From NCBI GenBank assembly GCA_017608295.1, contig JAFCGF010000087.1, positions 1 to 5,281 on the forward strand: DNA of 5,281 bases. The letters run 5' to 3'. The translations under genes were made by a program, and so were the position numbers. The stretch comes from Candidatus Woesearchaeota archaeon (GTDB lineage Archaea; Nanoarchaeota; Nanoarchaeia; Woesearchaeales; JAGVZT01). The notes below the pieces were generated by a model. It made no database searches, was not told the origin of the DNA, and was given only the letters and a program-made list of their open reading frames with translations. Shown in pieces: positions 1 through 4,979 of the stretch; position 1 is the first letter of the stretch; the number at the start of each line of letters is the position of its first letter.

Positions 1-14
1 GTGCTTGACTTTTA

Positions 15-38
15 GTGGATGGTGCTTGCACCTTCCAC
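15..38. repeat. Imperfect 24-bp palindrome (5+5 bp arms, one T-T mismatch)
   Basis: GTGGA (15-19) pairs with TCCAC (34-38) and GGTGC (21-25) pairs with GCACC (28-32). One T-T mismatch separates the two stems and a TT sits at the centre. It lies past the surface-protein terminator on the minus strand and has no T-run on either side, so it is not a clear terminator. It could be a second 3'-end structure, a regulator site, or part of an element belonging to a gene to the left of the window. The sequence does not decide. Confidence 0.6.
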
Positions 39-48
39 GGCAAATAGG

Positions 49-77
49 AAAAAGGGAGGGGGAATTAAATCCCCCTC
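49..77 (-). terminator. Hairpin with T-run after the surface-protein gene
   Basis: Thirteen bases beyond the stop codon of the minus-strand surface-protein gene lie two complementary arms, GAGGGGGA (56-63) and TCCCCCTC (70-77), with a 6-base A/T loop. Reading the minus strand, five T residues (49-53) follow shortly after the stem. An 8-bp stem with a run of five G-C pairs and a trailing T-run is the form of an intrinsic terminator. Archaea often stop at T-runs alone, so the hairpin may instead stabilise the 3' end of the mRNA. Confidence 0.65.
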
Positions 78-90
78 ATTTACTTTTTGC

Positions 91-2934
91 TTATGGGTTT
101 GTAGCCGATGGTGTCCATGGACCAGATGCTCTTGCAAATACCAAGACTGCGTCGCCTGGACTCATAACGTATCCGGCTCCAGCACCGCCCCAAGTCAGGA
201 AGAGATCATCAAAAACAACCCCATAATATTGGTTGTCTGCTGTACTCCATACCCTAACTTCCCAGGTCAATACTCCTCCTGGAGCAATATCTTCTGCCAC
301 TTGCTGTAATGTTCCAAAGTTGTGGTTCATTGGCAAACCAACCCAGTTGATATTTGGTGCCACAGGGTTAGTTATGGATACACCATATGTTGGGTTATGT
401 CCACCAACTATGTCCCAGTCACCAGTTGATCTTGCGAATATCAGGACTGCGTCACCTGGGGTTATTACATATCCGGCTCCAGCACCGCCCCAAGTCAGGA
501 AGAGATCATCAAAAACAACTCCATAATATTGGTTGTCTGCTGTACTCCATACCCTAACTTCCCAGGTCAATACTCCTCCTGGAGCAATATCTTCTGCCAC
601 CTGTTGCAAAGTGGTCCATTGATAATCATATGGCAAAGAAACCCAGTTTATATTGGGTGCTACAGGGTTTGATACCTGCTTTGCAAACTTGAACACCAGG
701 TTCGGGTGTGGAGTTGCTGCGTCGCCCTCTCCGAGAACGATGTAAGAGTAGCTGTTTCCGTCACCGAGCACGTTGAATGTGTAGAAGTTAGCGTTTATGG
801 TTGCCACATCTGGTGCTCCTGCGAAGTTGAAGCCAGTACCGTCCACAGCACTTGAGATGTATATCTCATATGGCTGTGCACCGCCGCTCCACTCAAGCCT
901 TACTTGGCCAGCTGACTTGTTTGCCCATACGTAGTCAGGGGTTGTTCCGCTACCGCCTAACCATGTGTATGTGAAAGTGTCAGATGCACTGTTACCTGCA
1001 TTGTCTGTCACTGTCAGCTGGCAAGTGTAATCGCCGTCTGTATCTCCGTTGACTGTTGGGTCCTCGACTGCTGCGGATGGCGCAAATGTTGTTGAGCCTG
1101 GTCCGATTGTCTGAATCCATGCGTATGAGAATACACCGGATATTGATGCATCAACTACTGCATTCTGTGCTGTTGGGGCAGAGATTACTCCGAGTGCCGG
1201 GCCTGCGTCAACAATTGGTGCGGTTCCGTCATAGTCATATGTTCCATCTTCTGGTGGGTCGCCGCCTATTGGTGCTGCCTCGTCGTCACCGACTGCAATC
1301 CAGGAGTACTGACCGTCTGCCGGGCAGGTCCAATCATATGTACCATCGATTGATGGGTCATTTGCAATGAAGTTCCAGTTGGTTCCGCCATCTGTTGAAT
1401 AGTACAGACCGACTGTTGATGGACTGTTTGCTGTAGAGTATGTGATTGTCACACCTGCAACGTTTGTCCATGTTGCTGTTGGTCCTGTTGCTGTTGCGGT
1501 TGCAAGCAGGTTAAGCCATGTGTATGTGAAAGTGTCAGATGCACTGTTACCTGCATTGTCTGTCACTGTCAGCTGGCAAGTGTAGTCTCCATCAAGGTCT
1601 CCGTTGACTGTTGGGTCCTCGACTGCTGCGGATGGCGCAAATGTTGTTGAGCCTGGTCCGATTGTCTGAATCCATGCGTATGTGTCTACACCAGATAATG
1701 ATGCATCAACTACTGCATTCTGTGCTGTTGGGACAGAGATTACTCCGAGTGCCGGGCCTGCATCAACTGTTGGTGCGGTTCCGTCATACTGATATGTTCC
1801 TGCTTCTGGTCCCTCGCCGCCTGATGGGTTAGGGTCTGTTGGGTTGTTACAGGATGCGTACCAGTCATATTCGCCATCTGCTGGGCAGGTCCATCCATAT
1901 GAACCGTCTGCCGGGCTGTCAGCTGCAATGAAGTTCCAGTTGGTTCCGCCATTTGTTGAGTAGTACAGGTTAACAGATGCTGGTGCGTCTGTGACAGAGT
2001 ATGTTATTGTCACGCCTGCAACATTTGTCCAGGCACTTGCTGGGCCTGTTGCTGTTGCTGTTGGGTCTGCTGCTATTGGCAGGTACGGTGAGCTTGGTGC
2101 TGCAAAGTCTGCTGCACAAGCGTTTGTGTCAACGCCCACTGCTGTCCTGTGGATTTCCTCATCTGCGGCAAGGTCCTGTGCATTGGACATTGTTGTGTCC
2201 TGCGGCTCTGAACCGATTGTTCCGTACTCAACCCTGTCAATGACCCATCCGTTGTAGGTCAACATTATTGATGTTGCTGAGTCGAATGAACCGCCCCATG
2301 CGGCCATGTCTATTACAACAAATCCACCTGCTGGAATAACTGCGTCGTCCCAGTCACCGAGACCGGCTGCAATGTTGCCGCCAACGTTGATAGGTACACC
2401 GTTGTCTGCGACTTCCAGTGCATAGTTTGCTGAAACATCAACTGTTCCTGCTCCTGGGTTGTGGAGAACAACATAGCTTGAAATTAACAAGCCAGAGTTG
2501 TATGAGATATTGTTTATCTTCAACAGGTCAATGGTTGTTCCTGCTGTCAGGTCAACGTTTGTTGCACCGCCGACAGTCCAGGTGTCTGTTTCTGCGAAGA
2601 ACATTGCAGTAGGTCCAGATGCGCTCATAAGGTCGCCGTTAACATACTGGATTTCGTCTCCTGCTCCTTCATATCCACCTGTTCTCAGGGTTGGAGTGTC
2701 AGTACTGTCACCCCAGGTGTCAATGCTGAACTCACCAATGCCGCTTGTTATGTCACGGCCATATTCCACACCGTCAATCCAGCTTGTAATGAGTCCACCG
2801 TTAATTGGCGCGCCGTCATAGGCTGTTCCCCACCTTTCATGTGGTAGAACAACACCGCCAAGAACAGGAGTCAAAACCATGCTGAACATCAGTATGGCAG
2901 TCAAAATACTAGCTCCTTTCATTATTGTTTTCAT
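91..2934 (-). CDS. Large secreted multi-domain surface protein (lamin-tail, Ig/PKD-like, FN3-like and duplicated C-terminal domains)
   Basis: This gene encodes 947 residues starting at an ATG seven bases after a strong GGAGGAGG Shine-Dalgarno sequence. Residues 1-26 look like a signal peptide (basic MKTIMK, hydrophobic core, cleavage near VLG/G), so the product is probably exported. Regions read as follows: about 28-130, a surface domain (PHERWGTAYDG, SWIDGVEYG); about 139-279, lamin-tail-domain-like (IPAGG-type turn near 200, VIDRVEYG 231-238, then an HRT...GVDTNACAADF end); 292-474 and 479-659, two tandem Ig-like plus PKD-like units (DGDYTCQLTVTDNAGNS); about 662-745, FN3-like (VRLEWSGG); 756-846 and 856-943, two copies of a Trp-rich unit (NPVAPNINWV, ending in PGDAV-FAR). 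By hand count the mature part has only four lysines, against roughly 100 Asp+Glu in the whole protein. There is no C-terminal membrane helix or sorting motif, so how it is held at the surface is unclear. A structural or adhesive role is inferred; no catalytic motif was seen. Domain names come from visual motif recognition. Confidence 0.9.
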   Translation of the reverse strand: MKTIMKGASILTAILMFSMVLTPVLGGVVLPHERWGTAYDGAPINGGLITSWIDGVEYGRDITSGIGEFSIDTWGDSTDTPTLRTGGYEGAGDEIQYVNGDLMSASGPTAMFFAETDTWTVGGATNVDLTAGTTIDLLKINNISYNSGLLISSYVVLHNPGAGTVDVSANYALEVADNGVPINVGGNIAAGLGDWDDAVIPAGGFVVIDMAAWGGSFDSATSIMLTYNGWVIDRVEYGTIGSEPQDTTMSNAQDLAADEEIHRTAVGVDTNACAADFAAPSSPYLPIAADPTATATGPASAWTNVAGVTITYSVTDAPASVNLYYSTNGGTNWNFIAADSPADGSYGWTCPADGEYDWYASCNNPTDPNPSGGEGPEAGTYQYDGTAPTVDAGPALGVISVPTAQNAVVDASLSGVDTYAWIQTIGPGSTTFAPSAAVEDPTVNGDLDGDYTCQLTVTDNAGNSASDTFTYTWLNLLATATATGPTATWTNVAGVTITYSTANSPSTVGLYYSTDGGTNWNFIANDPSIDGTYDWTCPADGQYSWIAVGDDEAAPIGGDPPEDGTYDYDGTAPIVDAGPALGVISAPTAQNAVVDASISGVFSYAWIQTIGPGSTTFAPSAAVEDPTVNGDTDGDYTCQLTVTDNAGNSASDTFTYTWLGGSGTTPDYVWANKSAGQVRLEWSGGAQPYEIYISSAVDGTGFNFAGAPDVATINANFYTFNVLGDGNSYSYIVLGEGDAATPHPNLVFKFAKQVSNPVAPNINWVSLPYDYQWTTLQQVAEDIAPGGVLTWEVRVWSTADNQYYGVVFDDLFLTWGGAGAGYVITPGDAVLIFARSTGDWDIVGGHNPTYGVSITNPVAPNINWVGLPMNHNFGTLQQVAEDIAPGGVLTWEVRVWSTADNQYYGVVFDDLFLTWGGAGAGYVMSPGDAVLVFARASGPWTPSATNP
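170..300 (-). repeat. C-terminal repeat copy 2 of the surface-protein gene
   Basis: This 131-bp tract encodes residues 879-922 of the surface protein and matches positions 470-600 at every base but one (C at 220, T at 520, a synonymous Gly codon change). The copies sit exactly 300 bp apart, one 100-residue unit. Protein similarity extends upstream to NPVAPNINWV and downstream to PGDAV, but at DNA level the flanks have drifted, so only the core is nearly identical. Confidence 0.97.
470..600 (-). repeat. C-terminal repeat copy 1 of the surface-protein gene
   Basis: This is the partner of 170-300, encoding residues 779-822 within the first of the two C-terminal Trp-rich units. The core includes the segments EDIAPGG, TWEVRVW and YYGVVFDDLFLTWGGAGAGY, which look like strands of a beta domain. 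I do not know a named family for the unit. Sequences of the type NWISLP...PGDA are found in other archaeal and bacterial surface proteins. Confidence 0.97.
961..1245 (-). repeat. PKD-like repeat copy 2 of the surface-protein gene
   Basis: This 285-bp tract encodes residues 564-658, from the linker GTYDYDGTAP through the PKD-like domain to TYTW. It aligns without gaps to 1516-1800 at an offset of 555 bp. I count about 18 mismatches (roughly 94% identity), bunched at four or five places with long identical tracts between. The protein marks are VDAGPALGV, YAWIQTIGPG, VEDPTVNGD and DGDYTCQLTVTDNAGNS. Confidence 0.95.
1246..1500 (-). repeat. Ig-like repeat copy 2
   Basis: Encodes residues 479-563 and pairs with 1801-2061. 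Shared landmarks are TATATGP, TWTNV or AWTNV followed by AGVTITYS, YYST(N/D)GGTNWNFIA and WTCPADG. The segment linking to the PKD-like domain (VGDDEAAPIGGDPPED) does not resemble the same place in copy 1, so it behaves as a free linker. Confidence 0.85.
1516..1800 (-). repeat. PKD-like repeat copy 1 of the surface-protein gene
   Basis: Partner of 961-1245, encoding residues 379-473. Only about six residues differ over the 86-residue PKD-like core. Each copy contains one Cys (C453 and C638) in the YTCQL strand. A second conserved Cys lies in the preceding Ig-like part (C350 and C537, WTCPADG), so each Ig+PKD unit could form a disulfide; that is inferred from position only. Confidence 0.95.
1801..2061 (-). 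repeat. Ig-like repeat copy 1 (more diverged half of the tandem unit)
   Basis: Encodes residues 292-378, starting TATATGP and including VAGVTITYS, LYYSTNGGTNWNFIA and WTCPADGEY. It is clearly homologous to residues 479-563 (1246-1500) but differs at many more positions than the adjoining PKD-like half, and it is two residues longer. This copy has one extra Cys (C362, ASCNNP) that is absent from the other. Confidence 0.85.
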
Positions 2935-2941
2935 TTTCTTT

Positions 2942-2949
2942 CCTCCTCC
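2942..2949 (-). promoter_or_regulatory. Strong Shine-Dalgarno of the surface-protein gene
   Basis: The minus strand reads GGAGGAGG, seven bases before ATG 2934. This is a near-ideal match to the 3' end of 16S rRNA and fixes the start codon. It suggests high translation, as expected for an abundant surface protein. Confidence 0.85.
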
Positions 2950-2962
2950 GAGTCTATATTCT

Positions 2963-2978
2963 TGTTTTCAAGAAAACA
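2963..2978. promoter_or_regulatory. 16-bp palindrome in the leader of the surface-protein gene
   Basis: TGTTTTC and GAAAACA are perfect 7-base inverted arms around a central AA. The site lies 13 bases upstream of the Shine-Dalgarno sequence and downstream of the predicted transcription start. As DNA it has the symmetry of an operator for a dimeric regulator. As RNA it could form a weak 6-bp hairpin with a 4-base loop near the ribosome site. Chance is possible in such A/T-rich sequence. Confidence 0.4.
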
Positions 2979-3075
2979 GCACAAAACTCCAGAGCCCGTA
3001 TCAGAAAATTGATGTCTGGATAGGTTAGAAGTTTCGCCTGTTTTTTTCTCTGTTATCTGTCCCTATATAGTGGGG

Positions 3076-3096
3076 TATTTATATACGGTTTGGTAC
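3076..3096 (-). promoter_or_regulatory. Archaeal promoter (TATA box and BRE-like flank) of the surface-protein gene
   Basis: On the minus strand TATATAAATA (3085-3076) is preceded by ACCAAACCG, a fair BRE-like flank. Transcription would begin about 25 bases further, near 3053, giving a leader of about 115-120 nt before ATG 2934. A second TATA-like motif, CTATATAG at 3063-3070, would start about 13 bases later. The box lies between prs and the surface-protein gene, so the latter can be transcribed independently. Confidence 0.6.
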
Positions 3097-3128
3097 AAAA
3101 TTCGAACAATAGAAGAATCATAAGAATA

Positions 3129-3995
3129 TTACGCACGACCAGTGCTATTTTTCAAGGTCTCCAAAATCACACTTGCAGCAGATATTTTCGAAGTAGGCCG
3201 TTCTAGAGTGTCGGTTGATATCACTTCATCAAAGGCCCCTTCAAGCCTCGGTATTGAATCGCCTGTGAAAAGCCCATGTGTGCAGGCGGCAATAACCTTG
3301 CTGGCCCCCTGTTCCTTGAGTTGATTGGCCGCAGTTATCATTGTGCCGCCAGTGGCAATTATGTCGTCAACAATGGCAACCGCATTCCCGTTCACATCTA
3401 GATTTTTTGGTTTGATTTCCACGGTCTGGCCGTCAATCCTTGTCTTCTGGAGAAAATCCCATGGACAACCTGCTGCTTCCGCTGCAAGACTGGCCCTATC
3501 CTTGGAGCCTTCATCCGGAGAAACAATCACATCAATTTCATTATCGCACAACCACCTGCCTATTGATGGCATCGCGCTGATGTTCTGCACCGGAACTGCA
3601 AAATCCGAAAGAATGTCAGGATTATGAATGTCGATGGTGAAAACACGGTCACACCCGATGCTGATATGTCTGGACATAAGTCTTGCGCTTACTGCCTCGC
3701 CGCTCTTGAAGCTCTTGTCCTGCCTGGCATATCCAAAATACGGCACAACAGATGTAATGCTGGATGCTCCTGCGTTCCTGACAGCGTCCTGAAGAAGAAA
3801 AAGCTCAATGATGTTGATGTCCGGGTAGGTAGATTGGACAATTACTGCCTCCTGGCCTTCCAGTGATTCCTGAACTTCCACATAGCATTCCTGGTCCGGA
3901 AATCGTTTAATTTCCACTTCTGCGAGCCTGCATCCCAATTGACTGGCAAGTTCCCCGGACAGGGTTTTTGACGCCGAACCTCCGACCACAATCAT
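3129..3995 (-). CDS. prs: Ribose-phosphate pyrophosphokinase (PRPP synthetase), archaeal type
   Basis: This cytosolic enzyme transfers pyrophosphate from ATP to ribose 5-phosphate, giving PRPP for purine, pyrimidine, histidine, tryptophan and NAD synthesis. Numbering from the ATG at 3995 (288 residues), the family marks are all visible: FPD at 32-34, the ATP-contacting YFGYARQDK at 86-94, DIHNP at 122-126, SPDEGSKDRA at 159-168, the basic KTR pair K184/R186 of the flexible loop, and the PRPP-binding loop AIVDDIIATGGT at 207-218 with D210 and D211. The length fits the archaeal class and is shorter than the usual bacterial form of about 310-320. A TTG directly precedes the ATG in frame (start 3998, 289 residues). 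I prefer ATG, but the AGGTGA sequence upstream sits 10 bases from the ATG and 7 from the TTG, so TTG is possible. The usual FPDGE reads FPDQE here. It is transcribed divergently from the epimerase gene. Confidence 0.95.
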   Translation of the reverse strand: MIVVGGSASKTLSGELASQLGCRLAEVEIKRFPDQECYVEVQESLEGQEAVIVQSTYPDINIIELFLLQDAVRNAGASSITSVVPYFGYARQDKSFKSGEAVSARLMSRHISIGCDRVFTIDIHNPDILSDFAVPVQNISAMPSIGRWLCDNEIDVIVSPDEGSKDRASLAAEAAGCPWDFLQKTRIDGQTVEIKPKNLDVNGNAVAIVDDIIATGGTMITAANQLKEQGASKVIAACTHGLFTGDSIPRLEGAFDEVISTDTLERPTSKISAASVILETLKNSTGRA

Positions 3996-4005
3996 CAAAG
4001 CACCG

Positions 4006-4011
4006 TCACCT
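4006..4011 (-). promoter_or_regulatory. Shine-Dalgarno of prs
   Basis: AGGTGA on the minus strand lies 10 bases before ATG 3995 and 7 before the in-frame TTG 3998. It matches the archaeal anti-Shine-Dalgarno well, but its spacing does not settle which codon is used. An A/T-rich stretch at about 4027-4048 probably contains the promoter; I cannot pick a single TATA box with confidence. Confidence 0.55.
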
Positions 4012-4050
4012 GATTGGCTATATCCATTTTAAAGTTTAGTATTTGATTTG

Positions 4051-4065
4051 GAAAATGTTAAATAT
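4051..4065 (+). promoter_or_regulatory. Promoter of the epimerase operon (TATA-like TTAAATAT with purine-rich flank)
   Basis: TTAAATAT (4058-4065) is centred about 25-26 bases before ATG 4087 and is preceded by GAAAATG, which resembles a BRE. That distance equals the usual TATA-to-start spacing in archaea, so transcription would begin at or within a few bases of the ATG. Together with the lack of a Shine-Dalgarno sequence this points to a leaderless mRNA. Confidence 0.5.
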
Positions 4066-4086
4066 CAATAGAATGGATTACTACAC

Positions 4087-4971
4087 ATGGAAATATTGGT
4101 TACCGGTGCAGCTGGTCATCTGGGTTCATATCTTGTGGAACAACTGTCAAAAGAGCATGAGGTTACTGGACTGGACATTAAAAACCCTGAATTTGAAATT
4201 CCAAATTTTGTTAAAGGGGACATAAAAGATTATCGGCTGGCCATGGACCTCTGCAAGGGCAAGGACATAATAGTCCATGCCGCGGCCCAGGTGAGCATTG
4301 ACAGGTCTATTTCTGACCCTATTTTGGATGCCAGCGAGAACATTATGGGAACAATAAATCTCCTGGAAGCTGCAACAAAAACAATGTCTGGACAGTTCAT
4401 ATATATTTCTTCGGCAGCCATATTTGGAGAACCAGTTAAAGTGCCGCTTGATGAAGAGCACCCCACACAACCGCTCTCACCCTATGGGGTAAGCAAACTG
4501 ACTGGTGAAAATTATGCCCTTGCATTTCAGGAAACCTATGGGATCAAAGCCACAAGCATCCGACCGTTCAATATTTACAGCAAGAGGCAGGACCCAAATT
4601 CCCCTTACACCGGAGTTATCACAAAATTCGTGGAACAGACAAAGGAAAACAAACCTCTTAGCGTTCATGGTGACGGCGGCCAGACCAGAGATTTTGTTCA
4701 TGCCATCGACGTTGTCAAGATGGTTGAATTATGCCTTGGAAATGAAAAGGCATACGGCCAAAGAATCAACTGCGGCACTGGAGAGTCTGTGAGCGTGAAG
4801 GAACTGGCCAATACTATCATCGAACTATCTGGCAAGAAAATTGAGCTGGAATATGGCGAAAGCAGGAAGGGGGATATTCTTCACAGCCAGGCAGACATAT
4901 CAAAGGCCAGAAAACTCCTGGGCTACGAGCCTTCCATTGACCTGAAACAGGGGCTGGCTGAACTCATCTGA
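4087..4971 (+). CDS. NAD-dependent sugar nucleotide epimerase/dehydratase (GalE-like, extended SDR family)
   Basis: This 294-residue protein is a full-length extended short-chain dehydrogenase acting on nucleotide sugars in the cytosol. It starts with a Rossmann fold: GAAGHLG at 7-13, an acidic residue (D30) ending the second strand as expected for NAD binding, GDIKD at 44-48, and HAAA at 64-67. The catalytic set is S109 (in ISSAAIFGE), Y133 and K137 (YGVSK). Substrate-side motifs follow: RPFNIY at 159-164, RDFVHAIDVV at 201-210, and GDILHSQADISKA at 262-274 before LGYEP, which is typical of UDP-glucose or UDP-GlcNAc 4-epimerase relatives. The precise sugar cannot be read from sequence, so UDP-glucose, UDP-GlcNAc, UDP-glucuronate and dTDP-sugar chemistry remain open. 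No Shine-Dalgarno sequence precedes the ATG, but a TATA-like box sits about 25 bases upstream, so the mRNA may be leaderless. A membrane-protein gene follows after 8 bases, suggesting an operon for surface glycan or glycoprotein synthesis. Confidence 0.9.
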   Translation: MEILVTGAAGHLGSYLVEQLSKEHEVTGLDIKNPEFEIPNFVKGDIKDYRLAMDLCKGKDIIVHAAAQVSIDRSISDPILDASENIMGTINLLEAATKTMSGQFIYISSAAIFGEPVKVPLDEEHPTQPLSPYGVSKLTGENYALAFQETYGIKATSIRPFNIYSKRQDPNSPYTGVITKFVEQTKENKPLSVHGDGGQTRDFVHAIDVVKMVELCLGNEKAYGQRINCGTGESVSVKELANTIIELSGKKIELEYGESRKGDILHSQADISKARKLLGYEPSIDLKQGLAELI

Positions 4972-4975
4972 GGTG
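4970..4975 (+). promoter_or_regulatory. Shine-Dalgarno of the membrane-protein gene, overlapping the epimerase stop
   Basis: GAGGTG shares its first two bases with the TGA stop of the epimerase gene and precedes ATG 4980 by four bases. It selects this start and implies that ribosomes finishing the epimerase can begin the next gene. Confidence 0.7.
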
Positions 4976-4979
4976 CAGA

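Noticed and set aside
233..526. Plus-strand open frame sharing its C-terminal part with the frame at 5-226.
   Set aside because: Antisense shadow of the duplicated C-terminal units; the shared ending comes from the 300-bp repeat.
1056..1370. Open frame on the plus strand with many Arg, Leu and Met residues, and a similar one at 1611-1832.
   Set aside because: Both are antisense shadows of the PKD-like repeats in the surface-protein gene. They resemble each other only because the underlying DNA is repeated, and they have no ribosome site or sensible composition.
1483..1503. GTTGCT-type triplet repeats (also near 2048-2064) suggesting a microsatellite.
   Set aside because: They are short and encode the TATATG start of each Ig-like unit. 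Codon preference for repeated Thr-Ala explains them.
170..1800. Regularly spaced repeats considered as a CRISPR-like array.
   Set aside because: The repeats are long, in frame, coding and come in pairs of two different types, with no short repeat-spacer pattern.
3039..3054. T7 run on the plus strand (CTGTTTTTTTCTCTG), a possible archaeal terminator.
   Set aside because: No plus-strand gene lies upstream of it. Both adjacent genes are on the minus strand, where it reads as an A-run in the leader.
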